Source of the DNA: Pleomorphochaeta sp963678575
Lineage (GTDB): Bacteria > Spirochaetota > Spirochaetia > Sphaerochaetales > Sphaerochaetaceae
Length of the DNA: 64,000 bases
Direction of reading: 5' to 3'
Assembly: GCA_963678575.2 (NCBI GenBank)
Contig: CAXXHV010000001.1
Coordinates: forward strand, 558,001 to 622,000
This document shows, piece after piece, positions 18,043 to 26,792 of this stretch; the first letter of the stretch is position 1, and each line of letters opens with the position of its first letter. A program made the translations under genes and the position numbers. The notes beneath the pieces are model-generated. The model saw nothing but the letters and a program-made list of their open reading frames with translations, searched no databases and was not told the DNA's origin.

Positions 18043-19059
18043 TTATTTTTGAATAACTTCATCAATAAACTTGTTTACAAATCTTTCTCTATTTTGACCT
18101 TTCCAAGAGCTATCAGCTTGTAATAATTTTACATTAGACATATCTAATGCTTCATCATTTACTTTAACATCAGGTCTAGTAGGAATATAAGAAATTGAAT
18201 TAGCAACCATTATTTCACCTAATCTCTTTGTTGAAGCCCAATCAAGAAGTTTTTTTGCTGCTTCTGGATGTTTACAATTTGCTAGCATGCCAGAGGCTTC
18301 AACACCATAGGTTACACCTTCGACAGGATATGAAATTTCTAAAGGATATCCTTGATGTAAAATATCTAATGCATCAACAATATAGAAAATACCTGCTGCT
18401 GCTTGACCATTTGCTACAGGAAGAGCTCCACCAGCACCACTTTTTGTATATAATTGAATATTATCATTTAATTTTTGTTGGTACTTAAAGGCTTCATCTT
18501 CACCAAAAGCTTGAACTAAAGAATAAATTCTTTCTGTTGCTGTTCCAGAAGTTCTAGCATCTGCCATTTGTAGTTCATTCTTATAAACTGGATTCAATAA
18601 ATCATTCCAACTTGTTGGAGCTTTTATATTATTTTTAGCCAAGAAATCGGTGTTAGATAAGAAACATAGAGGTATAATTCCAATTCCTGTCCAATATCCA
18701 TCAGCTGATTTGAAATTTGCTGGAATTTTTGAAGCTTCAGAAGGAACATATGATGCAAAAACACCTTGTTTTACACCAGCGTCATAAGTATCTGAAGGAC
18801 CACCCCAAACACAATCTACTTGAGGATTGTCTTTTTCTGCAATAACTCTTGAAAGCGCTTCTCCTGATGATAATCTTACAAAATTAACTTTAATTCCAGT
18901 ATCTTTTGTAAATTCTTCAAAAATTACTGAAGCATATTTTTCTGGCATAATTGAATATACATAAACTTCATTATTTTCTTCTTTTGCACCTTGTGCAAAA
19001 ATAGGAAGAGCAACAAAAAGACTTGCACAAATTAATGCAATTGTAATCATTTTTTTCAT
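18043..19059 (-). CDS. Periplasmic substrate-binding protein, iron(III)/organophosphate type
   Basis: A 338-aa ABC solute-binding protein. The signal peptide begins MKKMITIALICASLF and ends near FAQG; there is no lipobox Cys. ATG 19059 is chosen because AAGGAG lies 8 nt upstream; an in-frame ATG at 19086 is too early. The mature part has the type II binding-protein pattern of the AfuA/FbpA group (VDCVWGGPSDTYDAGV, GIGIIPLCFLSN, SGTATERIYSLVQAFGEDEA). Substrates in this group include ferric iron, phosphonates and sugar phosphates, and I cannot choose between them. First gene of the importer operon. Confidence 0.88.
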   Translation of the reverse strand: MKKMITIALICASLFVALPIFAQGAKEENNEVYVYSIMPEKYASVIFEEFTKDTGIKVNFVRLSSGEALSRVIAEKDNPQVDCVWGGPSDTYDAGVKQGVFASYVPSEASKIPANFKSADGYWTGIGIIPLCFLSNTDFLAKNNIKAPTSWNDLLNPVYKNELQMADARTSGTATERIYSLVQAFGEDEAFKYQQKLNDNIQLYTKSGAGGALPVANGQAAAGIFYIVDALDILHQGYPLEISYPVEGVTYGVEASGMLANCKHPEAAKKLLDWASTKRLGEIMVANSISYIPTRPDVKVNDEALDMSNVKLLQADSSWKGQNRERFVNKFIDEVIQK

Positions 19060-19352
19060 AAACATTTCTCCTTTTTTGTTTAACATAATTGGAATATATC
19101 AAAAATAAAATTTCAGTGTTTTAAAAAAAGAGTAAGATGCAAAAAAAAGATAGTAAGTTACTAAATTACAATTTTTAATAGTTTATTCTGATCTAGAATA
19201 ATTAACAAAAGTTTAGTAGTCGAAAATTTTTGATATAATTTTTTATAAATTTTTACATTATTAATTTGATTTGTATTTAAATTAATAGAATTTATATAAT
19301 CTATTGGTCATATTATAAAAAAAATATACTATACAAGTGAAATAATAGTTGC

Positions 19353-19366
19353 TATAGTAAACTATA
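19353..19366. promoter_or_regulatory. Palindrome upstream of the polyferredoxin gene
   Basis: TATAGT (19353-19358) and ACTATA (19361-19366) form an inverted repeat spaced by AA, a few bases before the AGAGG ribosome binding site. It may be an operator overlapping the transcription start region. The rest of 19060-19382 is AT-rich with no gene seen. Confidence 0.35.
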
Positions 19367-19382
19367 TAAGAGAGGTCTATTT

Positions 19383-20975
19383 ATGAAAAAGAACCCAAGA
19401 ATAAAATATGTTCGAAAAATTGTACAATTATTGTTTTTCTTAATGATTTTATTGGTTGTAATAAGTCATTCCTTAGAAGAAGCAGGAATTACAATTCCAT
19501 TTATTCAAGGAGCTTCTCTTCATGCTATTTGTCCTTTTGGAGGAGTAGTAACAATTTATCAATATATTACTTCAGGTACTTTTGTTCAAAAAATACATGA
19601 AGCTTCTTTCTATTTAATGATTATTGTCTTTATAACAGCTATAATTGCAGGACCAATTTTTTGTGGTTGGGTCTGTCCATTTGGGACTTTTCAAGAATGG
19701 CTTGGTTTACTTGGTAAAAAGCTATTTAAGAGAAAATTTAATAATTTTATTCCAAAGAAAATTGATTCAGTTTTAAGATATTTACGTTATTTTGTTTTAA
19801 TTTGGGTAATTGTAATGACTGCAGTATCTGCAACTTTAATGTTTTCAACTTATGATCCTTATTATGCATTATTTAATTTCTGGACTGGGGAAGTAGCTAT
19901 AGCTGGTTTTATTTCTTTAGGTATTGTAATTATTCTTTCTTTGTTTGTTGAAAGACCCTTTTGCAAGTATGCTTGTCCTTATGGAGCACTTTTAGGACTA
20001 ACAAATCTTTTTAGAATTTTTAGTATTAGAAGAAATAATGAAAGTTGTATTTCTTGTAAGGCTTGCGATAAAGCTTGTCCTATGAATATAGAGATATCTA
20101 ATAAATCAACAATTAGAAATCACCAATGTATTTCTTGTCTTGCTTGTACTTCTGAACAAGCTTGTCCTATTGAATCAACTCTTGAACTTAATATTAAAGA
20201 ACCTAAAAAGAAAGAATATAAAAACATTTGGAATTTAAATTCCTATAAAGTAGTAATAATCCTTATGGTAATTATCATTGGTGGTATTTTAATTTTAAAA
20301 TCAGGAGGGCTTTGGAAAACTGAAAGTTCTAAAGTTCCAATTAAAATAGAATCCGGAGAATTTGCTGGGATGGCGGATCCAAGTGATATTAGAGGTTCAT
20401 ATACTTTTAAAGATATTGAAACAAATTTTATGGTTCCTTCTGATATTTTAGCACAAGCTTTTGCCTTAGATACAAGTGAGAAAGCTGCTGGAGACTATAA
20501 AGCTAAAGATCTTGAATTAGTATATGAAGCCTTAACAGATATGGATGGTGAAGTTGGAACAGATAGTGTTAGATTATTTGTATCACTTTATTTAGGAATG
20601 CCATATGAAGCTGAGACAACAACGCTTCTTCCTAATCCCGCTTTAAACATATTGAAGGACAAAAATTTAATAAGTGAAGATAAGTTCTTATCATTAAAAG
20701 ACAGAAGTGTTGCTCCTTCTACTTATGGAGTTATGGATCCAACAATTGGTGAAGAAGAACATTTAGATTCTGCTGATTTGGTTGATATGGAAATAAAAGG
20801 TAAAACTACTTTTAATGATTTACTTGATTGGGGTTTAACAAAAGCACAAATTGAGGAAATTTTAGGTTATCCTATTAATGAAACATCACAAACTGTTAGA
20901 GATTTTACTATTGAAAATGAATTAGAATTTTCAGATTATAGGACTGAGTTTCAAAAATTATTGGATTCTTTATAG
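19383..20975 (+). CDS. Membrane 4Fe-4S polyferredoxin (NapH/FixG/YccM-like) with C-terminal soluble domain
   Basis: A 530-aa membrane protein. About five helices carry the paired CxxxC-P motifs of the NapH/NosR group (GWVCPFGTFQEW and CKYACPYGALLG). They are followed by two cytoplasmic [4Fe-4S] motifs, CISCKACDKACP (about residues 223-234) and CISCLACTSEQACP (about 258-271), another membrane helix (about 289-308), and a soluble domain of about 200 residues starting at GEFAGMADPSDIRGSY. It probably passes electrons between cytoplasm and periplasm. The C-terminal domain contains a tandem pair of similar segments (SDILAQAF..., FNDLLDWGLTKAQIEEILG) and I do not recognise it. A single gene behind its own promoter. 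Confidence 0.82.
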   Translation: MKKNPRIKYVRKIVQLLFFLMILLVVISHSLEEAGITIPFIQGASLHAICPFGGVVTIYQYITSGTFVQKIHEASFYLMIIVFITAIIAGPIFCGWVCPFGTFQEWLGLLGKKLFKRKFNNFIPKKIDSVLRYLRYFVLIWVIVMTAVSATLMFSTYDPYYALFNFWTGEVAIAGFISLGIVIILSLFVERPFCKYACPYGALLGLTNLFRIFSIRRNNESCISCKACDKACPMNIEISNKSTIRNHQCISCLACTSEQACPIESTLELNIKEPKKKEYKNIWNLNSYKVVIILMVIIIGGILILKSGGLWKTESSKVPIKIESGEFAGMADPSDIRGSYTFKDIETNFMVPSDILAQAFALDTSEKAAGDYKAKDLELVYEALTDMDGEVGTDSVRLFVSLYLGMPYEAETTTLLPNPALNILKDKNLISEDKFLSLKDRSVAPSTYGVMDPTIGEEEHLDSADLVDMEIKGKTTFNDLLDWGLTKAQIEEILGYPINETSQTVRDFTIENELEFSDYRTEFQKLLDSL

Positions 20976-21069
20976 AATAATTTGAAAAAATAATGATTTA
21001 GCTTTATGATTGTTTCTATAAAACTTTTGTAAAGCTTTTTTGTTTTATTGTATTATAAGGAGTTAAGTT

Positions 21070-21696
21070 ATGGCTTTTGATTATAAAAAAGAGTATAAGG
21101 AATTTTATTTACCCAAGAATAAACCTCAAATAATTGAGATTCCTAAAATGAATTATATTGCTATAAAAGGCAAAGGAAATCCTAATGATGAGAATGGGGA
21201 ATATCAAAAAGCCTTACAAGTTCTTTATCCAATAGCTTATGCTCTTAAAATGAGTTATAAGGGGGATTATAAGATAAATGGATTTTTTGAATATGTTGTA
21301 CCCCCTTTAGAAGGTTTCTGGTGGCAAGAGAATGTTAAAGGTGTTGATTTAGCTAATAAGGATACTTTTAATTGGCTTTCTGTAATAAGATTACCGGATT
21401 TTATCAGTCAAAAAGATTTTGATTGGGCTATAGAAAGTGTTTCTAATAAGAAAAAAATTGATTGTAGTAAGGCTAAATTTTTAACAATTAATGAGGGCTT
21501 ATGTGTTCAAATAATGCATATTGGTCCTTTTGATAGTGAAATGGAATCGATTAATAAAATGCATAGCTTTATTGATGAAAAAGGGTATAATTTGGATATA
21601 AATGAAAAGAGACTTCATCATGAGATATATTTATCTGATATAAGAAAAGTGGATCCATCTAAATGGAAAACTGTTGTTAGACACCCAATAAAATAA
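21070..21696 (+). CDS. GyrI-like small-molecule-binding domain protein
   Basis: A 208-aa stand-alone GyrI-like protein. Family marks are the N-terminal MAFDYKKEYKEFY and IPKMNYIAIKGKGNPND segments, the LYPIAYALKM helix, and the C-terminal MHIGPFDSE and HHEIYLSDIRKVDPSKW blocks. This fold is the ligand-binding part of BmrR/Rob regulators and, as a single domain, has been linked to binding or hydrolysis of small toxic compounds. There is no DNA-binding domain. AAGGAG lies before the ATG. Confidence 0.88.
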   Translation: MAFDYKKEYKEFYLPKNKPQIIEIPKMNYIAIKGKGNPNDENGEYQKALQVLYPIAYALKMSYKGDYKINGFFEYVVPPLEGFWWQENVKGVDLANKDTFNWLSVIRLPDFISQKDFDWAIESVSNKKKIDCSKAKFLTINEGLCVQIMHIGPFDSEMESINKMHSFIDEKGYNLDINEKRLHHEIYLSDIRKVDPSKWKTVVRHPIK

Positions 21697-21987
21697 ATTA
21701 ATACTCGTTAGAAAAAAAGATGAGCTCTATTTTATTATAATATTATTTTCTTTAGTTTCATTAATTGAATTTCAAAAACAATACAAATTGTAAGAATTAC
21801 TAAAAGCATAATAGTAATATATAATGCTCTAATATCAATATAGTATTCATAATAAGTATAGATAATAGTTATAATAGGATATTATTATTAGATATGAATA
21901 GAGAGAAGATTGTTTCAATTGCGTTAAAATAAAGAAAGCTTGTTGAAAACAAACAAAATAAATACGATATTAAATTTTCAAAAAAGT
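21697..21987. other. AT-rich intergenic region
   Basis: No convincing gene. On the minus strand a startless open stretch ending at 21735 could encode a hydrophobic segment, possibly a remnant of a membrane protein. A DeoR-gene terminator follows at 21988. Confidence 0.5.
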
Positions 21988-22025
21988 AGAGGTTTTAAAA
22001 GTGCTTTAACATTTTTAAAACCTCT
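21981..22025 (-). terminator. Terminator of the DeoR regulator gene
   Basis: AGAGGTTTTAAAA (21988-22000) pairs perfectly with TTTTAAAACCTCT (22013-22025). On the minus strand the stem is followed by a T-run, a standard intrinsic terminator. Confidence 0.8.
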
Positions 22026-22103
22026 GATTATTTTGGTTGAGATTATTGGAGAAAAATGACTTCTAATTCTAAGAAGAAAGATTTCTCTCTTAAAAACAAA
22101 TTT

Positions 22104-22880
22104 TTAAGCAATAATTATTTCTATTCCCATATCTCTGAAATTTTTTAATTCTTCTTCTGGAGTTAATTCATCTGTAATAAGAATATCAATAACAGAACAA
22201 GGTGCTGTCACAAAGTTTGATATTCTTCCTATTTTTGAATGGTCGGCTAAAATAATTACTTTATCATTTGTATTTTTTATCATAGCATTATTTACACTAC
22301 ATTCTTGTAAGACTGAAGTCATTAATCCTTTTTCAGCGTATAGTCCATTTACCCCAAGAAAAGTGTAATTGCTATTTATTTTTTGAATGTTTTCAAGTGT
22401 AAAAATTCCAACTAAAGATTGGGAAGTTTCTCTATATTCTCCACCAAGCACCATTAGTTCAATATCAGGATTTATATTGTTTGTAATAGCTCTAGCATTA
22501 TTTGTGATTACATGGACTTTTTTATTAATTTCTGAAATAAAACTTAATGTTGTTGTTCCGCTATTTACAAAAACCGTATCATTATCTTTAAGCATTTCAA
22601 CAGCTTTTTTTGCAATTCTTATTTTGTTATCCATATTAAGATCAACTTTTTCTTGGAATTTCCGCTCGGGAAGAAAAGTATCCCATTCTTGAAGAACTGA
22701 AGCTCCTCCATGAGTCCTAATTAAAAGTTTTTGAGAATCAAGGAAATCTAAGTCTCTTCGAATTGTAACTGGGGAAACATCAAGAATTTTACTAAGATCC
22801 TCCACTTTTATTTTCTGGTTTTCAGAAAGTATGTCTAATATTTTTAGTTGTCTATTGGAAGATATTGGTTTTTTTGTCAT
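22104..22880 (-). CDS. DeoR-family regulator of the L-ascorbate cluster
   Basis: A 258-aa repressor. The N-terminal winged helix-turn-helix reads KVEDLSKILDVSPVTIRRDL. The C-terminal DeoRC sensor domain has VNSGTTTLSFI, the phosphosugar-binding loop, and ILADHSKIGR near the end. ATG 22880 follows GGAG at 22891-22894; an upstream in-frame start lacks this site. The gene is divergent from ulaG, so it very likely controls the ula genes in response to a phosphorylated pathway intermediate, as UlaR does in E. coli. Confidence 0.88.
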   Translation of the reverse strand: MTKKPISSNRQLKILDILSENQKIKVEDLSKILDVSPVTIRRDLDFLDSQKLLIRTHGGASVLQEWDTFLPERKFQEKVDLNMDNKIRIAKKAVEMLKDNDTVFVNSGTTTLSFISEINKKVHVITNNARAITNNINPDIELMVLGGEYRETSQSLVGIFTLENIQKINSNYTFLGVNGLYAEKGLMTSVLQECSVNNAMIKNTNDKVIILADHSKIGRISNFVTAPCSVIDILITDELTPEEELKNFRDMGIEIIIA

Positions 22881-23042
22881 AAATTTTTTTCTCCATAAAA
22901 AGAATGAATTTAAATCGAATAGCAAAAAAAAATAAACTAAATTTATAAGTTATTTTAAGCTTTAAATTGCTTTTTGAGTTCTTTTGGCTAAAGTATACAA
23001 TACATATGGAAAAAAAGAAAGGAAATAGTGAACGAAAGATAT

Positions 23043-23069
23043 AAAAAGAACAAAAAGAACAAAAAGAAA
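23043..23069. promoter_or_regulatory. Tandem 9-bp repeats, candidate DeoR-type operator
   Basis: AAAAAGAAC occurs at 23043-23051 and 23052-23060, with a third copy AAAAAGAAA at 23061-23069. Phased A/T-rich direct repeats are characteristic of operators for DeoR-family repressors. They sit between the DeoR gene and ulaG. A TTGACA at 23079-23084 follows, though no -10 stands at ideal spacing. Confidence 0.5.
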
Positions 23070-23165
23070 AAAATAAACTTGACAATTTGAACTTTATGTG
23101 TGAAAAATAGAATTGAAATAATTAAAAAAATAAAAATTGATCAAAAAGATAATAGGAGATGATAT

Positions 23166-24227
23166 ATGAACGTAAAAGACATAAATAAGGACAAATGGTT
23201 GCATGATGTTTTCCCTGAATGGGGCACTTGGTTAAATGAAGAAATTGAAAATGAAGTAGTAAAACCAGGAACATTTGCAATGTGGTGGTTAGGTTGTACT
23301 GGAATTTGGTTAAAATCTGAAGGTAATGCTAATATAATGGTAGACTTTTGGACAAAAAGTGGAAAAAGATCAAAGAAAAATCCACTTATGACTAAACAAC
23401 ATCAACATCAAAGAATGATTGGTTGTGTGGCTCTTCAACCTAATTTACGTAATGCTCCTTGTGTTCTTGATCCATTTGAAATAAGGACTGTAGATGCTGT
23501 TCTTTCTACTCATGATCATGGTGATCATATTGATCCATATGTTGCAGCTGCTGTTTTACAAAATTGTGATGAAAAAGTTCCATTTATTGGACCTCAAGCG
23601 TGTGTTAATTTATGGGTTTCTTGGGGTGTGCCTAAAGAACGTTGTATTGTTGTTAAACCTGGTGATACTGTTAAAATTAAAGATACAGAAATTGTTGTTC
23701 TTGATTCTTTTGATAGAACAGAATTAGTTACAGCTCCAAAGGGAATGATTTTAAAAGGAAATCCTGTAAGAGAGATGGATGAAATTGCAGTAAATTATTT
23801 ATTTAAAACTCCTGGTGGTAATTTATATCATAGTGGTGATTCTCATTATTCAAATTATTTTGCAAAACATGGAAATGATCATCATATTGATGTAGCGCTT
23901 GGCTCATATGGTGAAAATCCAAGAGGAATGACTGATAAAATTAATTCAGCAGATATTTTAAGAATGGCTGAATCTTTGAATACAAAAGTTATCATTCCAA
24001 TACATCATGATGTATGGACAAATTTTATGGCTGATCCTCAAGAGATTAAAATGTTATGGAATATGAAGAAAGATAGATTAAAATATCAATTTAAACCTTA
24101 TATTTGGCAAGTTGGTGGTAAATTTACATGGCCAGATAATAAAGATGACTTAGAATTTATGTTTGATAGAGGCTTCCATGATGCATTTGCTATTGAACCA
24201 GATTTACCTTTTAAATCTCTTTTATAG
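23166..24227 (+). CDS. ulaG: L-ascorbate-6-phosphate lactonase UlaG
   Basis: A 353-aa metallo-beta-lactamase-fold enzyme that opens L-ascorbate 6-phosphate to 3-keto-L-gulonate 6-phosphate. Resemblance to E. coli UlaG runs the full length: MWWLGCTGIWLKSEG, the metal-binding THDHGDHID (about residues 116-124), HSGDSHYSNYFAKHGN, LGSYGENPRGMTDK and the end AIEPDLPFKSLL. AGGAG precedes the ATG. It is the first gene of the ula cluster, divergent from the DeoR regulator, and separated from the next gene by a strong hairpin. Confidence 0.97.
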   Translation: MNVKDINKDKWLHDVFPEWGTWLNEEIENEVVKPGTFAMWWLGCTGIWLKSEGNANIMVDFWTKSGKRSKKNPLMTKQHQHQRMIGCVALQPNLRNAPCVLDPFEIRTVDAVLSTHDHGDHIDPYVAAAVLQNCDEKVPFIGPQACVNLWVSWGVPKERCIVVKPGDTVKIKDTEIVVLDSFDRTELVTAPKGMILKGNPVREMDEIAVNYLFKTPGGNLYHSGDSHYSNYFAKHGNDHHIDVALGSYGENPRGMTDKINSADILRMAESLNTKVIIPIHHDVWTNFMADPQEIKMLWNMKKDRLKYQFKPYIWQVGGKFTWPDNKDDLEFMFDRGFHDAFAIEPDLPFKSLL

Positions 24228-24237
24228 TCAATTATTT

Positions 24238-24278
24238 TTATCCTTTATAAAGATTTGTTAAGTTTTTATAAAGGATAA
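24238..24278 (+). promoter_or_regulatory. Intercistronic hairpin after ulaG
   Basis: TTATCCTTTATAAA (24238-24251) pairs perfectly with TTTATAAAGGATAA (24265-24278) over 14 bp with a 13-nt loop. No U-run follows, so partial attenuation or protection of the ulaG 3' end is more likely than full termination. Confidence 0.6.
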
Positions 24279-24311
24279 TGAGAAAATTAAAAAATATTAG
24301 TGGAGTGTTTT

Positions 24312-24989
24312 ATGAATAGAGCCTCAATAGTTTTTGATATGGATGGTACATTATTGGACTCTTTAAGGGATATTGCGCTGAACTTTAATAGTACTTTAGA
24401 TTTTTATGGATTTGCTACTTACCCTGTTTCTCTTTATCGAGAGATGCTTGGATATGGACCTTCTCAAACATTTAAAAAAACAATTCCATTAGTATATAGA
24501 GATGATGAAACTTTCATAAATGAATTAGTTGATCATTTTAAAAAAACTTATTATGAAAATGCTTTTACTTACTCAGAACCTTATCCAGGGATTATAGAAA
24601 TGTTGAAAGAAATACAAAAAAACAATGATTTAGCAGTGTTTTCTAACAAGCCACAAGCTTTATTAGAATATATAACTAATTATTATTTTTCTGATATTGA
24701 TTTCAAATATATACAAGGAAGTGGTAGCTCTCCCTATTTAAAACCAGAAAAAGAATCTGTAGATTTTTTAATTGAAAAAAGTGGATTTTCTAGATCTAAT
24801 ATACTTTTTATTGGTGATACAGTAATTGATGCAAAAACTGCAAAAACAGGAAATCTAAAAAGTGTTGGTGTTACTTGGGGAATGGGTAATGAAGAAGATT
24901 TAATTTATCATAATATGACTTCTATTGCCAAAACAGTTGATGAACTTAAAATTAAAATTCAGGAGTTTAATTTAAGCCTTGAGGCTTAA
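24312..24989 (+). CDS. HAD-superfamily phosphatase (phosphoglycolate phosphatase-like)
   Basis: A 225-aa HAD hydrolase with intact motifs: FDMDGTLLDS (motif I), VFSNK (motif II), LKPEKES (motif III Lys) and FIGDTVIDAKTA (motif IV). It has a helical cap like Gph/PGP phosphatases. ATG 24312 is chosen over an upstream GTG at 24300 because GGAG (24302-24305) lies between them. It sits between ulaG and ulaA and so may remove dead-end phosphorylated intermediates or lower phosphosugar stress; the substrate is unknown. Confidence 0.85.
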   Translation: MNRASIVFDMDGTLLDSLRDIALNFNSTLDFYGFATYPVSLYREMLGYGPSQTFKKTIPLVYRDDETFINELVDHFKKTYYENAFTYSEPYPGIIEMLKEIQKNNDLAVFSNKPQALLEYITNYYFSDIDFKYIQGSGSSPYLKPEKESVDFLIEKSGFSRSNILFIGDTVIDAKTAKTGNLKSVGVTWGMGNEEDLIYHNMTSIAKTVDELKIKIQEFNLSLEA

Positions 24990-25063
24990 GAAAGTATTCA
25001 AATTAAATAGTAATCTAAATTTCTTAAAACATAAGTGTATAAAAAGAGTCAAATGTGATTAAT

Positions 25064-25099
25064 TTTTTGATTGTTTTAACTGTCCAAAACAATCAAAAA
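25064..25099. promoter_or_regulatory. 14-bp perfect inverted repeat upstream of ulaA
   Basis: TTTTTGATTGTTTT (25064-25077) and AAAACAATCAAAAA (25086-25099) are exact complements around an 8-nt loop. It may be the terminator of the HAD gene on either strand, or an operator for the ulaA promoter. Its symmetry makes strand assignment uncertain. Confidence 0.5.
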
Positions 25100-25225
25100 G
25101 AAAAATATCTAATCATTTGTTATATAAAATTGTTAAAAAAACAATAAAAAAAGTTTGATTTGGTTTTTTTGATTATTTTCTTGTGTTTTTTGAAATCCCG
25201 GGTTACTATTAATGAAATAATAAAG

Positions 25226-25257
25226 GTCGGTTCGAAATGGATCTTATCCATACCGAC
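25226..25257 (+). promoter_or_regulatory. Structured leader hairpin of ulaA
   Basis: GTCGGT (25226-25231) pairs with ACCGAC (25252-25257), and inside it ATGGAT (25237-25242) pairs with ATCCAT (25246-25251) around a CTT loop. The left arm carries a 5-nt bulge (TCGAA). It ends 14 nt before the ulaA ribosome binding site and has no U-run, so it looks like a regulatory or stabilising 5'-UTR element. Confidence 0.55.
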
Positions 25258-25283
25258 ATAAAAAACAAATGGGGAGTGGAATT

Positions 25284-26705
25284 ATGGATTTTATTCTATC
25301 GATTTTCCTAGCATTTATTAATAAATTTCTAGGACAACCAGCCTTACTATTAGGTACTATAACGTTTATTGGTTATATGTTACTTGGCAAAAAGGTTTAT
25401 GAAGCACTAGCTGGTTTCATAAAAGCTTATGTTGGTTTTAAGATTCTTCAAGTTGGAACAGGTGGACTTGTAGGAACTTTCAGACCAATCATTAATAGTC
25501 TTAATGCTAAATATGGTATTACAGCACTAGTTATTGATCCTTATTTTGGTCAAACTTCAGCTACTGAAGCTTTAGATGTATTAGGATCTTTACAATATGT
25601 TGGATATGTAATGTTAATTGCTTTTGCTTTAAACATTGTTTATGTAGCATTTAGAAAACAAACTAAGATTAGAACTTTGTTTATCACAGGTCACATCATG
25701 TATCAACAATCAGCTGTTCTTTTATGGGCTATGTATTGGGTACTAGGTGCTGCAGGTGGAAAACCCGCTTCTCCTTTATTAGTAATCATCATTGGGCTTC
25801 TTATGGGAACATATTGGTCAGTTGCTTCTAATCTTATTATTGAAGCTACACAAGAAGTTACTGATGGAGCAGGATTTACTGTTGGTCACCAACAAATGTT
25901 TGGAGCTTGGTTTGCTTATAAATTAGGAGGCTTATTAGGCAATAAAGAACATGATGTTAACCATGTTGAATCTCCTGGTTTCCTTTCTATTCTTAACGAT
26001 AACGTTGTTGCTAATACATTATTAATGACAATATTTATTGGAATAATCATGATTATTTTAGGACCAGAGTCTTTTGAATATGATACTAATAAATATTTCT
26101 TTGGAACTTATATTTTTGAACAAACAGCACTTTTCGCAGTATATATTACAGTACTTCAAACTGGTGTTAGAATGTTCGTAGCTGAACTTACAGCATCCTT
26201 CCAAGGTATTAGTGATAAACTACTTAAAGGTTCCGTTCCAGCTGTTGACTGTGCAGTTACATTTGGTTTCTCACCTAATGCACCAACCTTTGGATTTATC
26301 TTTGGTTTCTTTGGTCAAATGATTGCAATTCTTACTTTAGTTGCAATTAAATCTCCAGTATTAATCATTGCAGGATTTATTTGTTTATTCTTCGATAATG
26401 GTACTTTAGCAGTATTTGCCAACAAAGCAGGTGGAAGAAGAGCTGCAGCAATTATTCCTTTTATCTCTGGTTTAATTCAAGTATTTGGTTCAGCTTTAGT
26501 ATTAACAGTATTAAAAGATAGTCCACACGTTGTTGGTTGGATGGGTATGATTGACTGGGCAACATTATGGGCTGGTTCAGTATTATTAACTGATAAGCTC
26601 GGTATTATTGTTCCAATCCTATTGATTCCATTAATGATGATCATTCCTCAATTACAATATAAGAGACATAAGGAAACTTATTTCACAACAATGAGAGATA
26701 ATTAA
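25284..26705 (+). CDS. ulaA: PTS L-ascorbate transporter subunit IIC (UlaA)
   Basis: A 473-aa integral membrane permease of the ascorbate-specific PTS (IIC, AG superfamily), which imports L-ascorbate while it is phosphorylated. Resemblance to E. coli UlaA includes RTLFITGHIMYQQSAVL, TQEVTDGAGFTVGHQQMF, QTGVRMFVAELTASFQGIS, and VDCAVTFGFSPNAPTFGF with about 11 helices. ATG 25284 is preferred over ATG 25269 because GGGAG (25272-25276) lies between them. A structured leader precedes it, and a 28-bp palindrome separates it from ulaB. Confidence 0.96.
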   Translation: MDFILSIFLAFINKFLGQPALLLGTITFIGYMLLGKKVYEALAGFIKAYVGFKILQVGTGGLVGTFRPIINSLNAKYGITALVIDPYFGQTSATEALDVLGSLQYVGYVMLIAFALNIVYVAFRKQTKIRTLFITGHIMYQQSAVLLWAMYWVLGAAGGKPASPLLVIIIGLLMGTYWSVASNLIIEATQEVTDGAGFTVGHQQMFGAWFAYKLGGLLGNKEHDVNHVESPGFLSILNDNVVANTLLMTIFIGIIMIILGPESFEYDTNKYFFGTYIFEQTALFAVYITVLQTGVRMFVAELTASFQGISDKLLKGSVPAVDCAVTFGFSPNAPTFGFIFGFFGQMIAILTLVAIKSPVLIIAGFICLFFDNGTLAVFANKAGGRRAAAIIPFISGLIQVFGSALVLTVLKDSPHVVGWMGMIDWATLWAGSVLLTDKLGIIVPILLIPLMMIIPQLQYKRHKETYFTTMRDN

Positions 26706-26718
26706 GCTTTCATATAAT

Positions 26719-26746
26719 ATAGAGATTCTCATATGAGAATCTCTAT
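26719..26746 (+). promoter_or_regulatory. 28-bp perfect palindrome between ulaA and ulaB
   Basis: Bases 26719-26732 and 26733-26746 are exact reverse complements (core AGAGATTCTCATATGAGA), forming a very stable stem with almost no loop. It follows the ulaA stop by 13 nt and has no U-run, which suggests an mRNA processing or attenuation signal inside the operon. Confidence 0.65.
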
Positions 26747-26792
26747 GTATTAAATTTTGTTATTAATAAAAATATTATTGTAGGAGTAAATT

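Noticed and set aside
21735..21870. Minus-strand remnant of a membrane protein (hydrophobic stretch ending in KLKKIIL)
   Set aside because: No start codon, no ribosome binding site, and the similarity is only to a generic transmembrane segment.
23043..23069. CRISPR-like repeats
   Set aside because: Units are 9 bp without spacers and lie in a promoter region; operator is the better reading.
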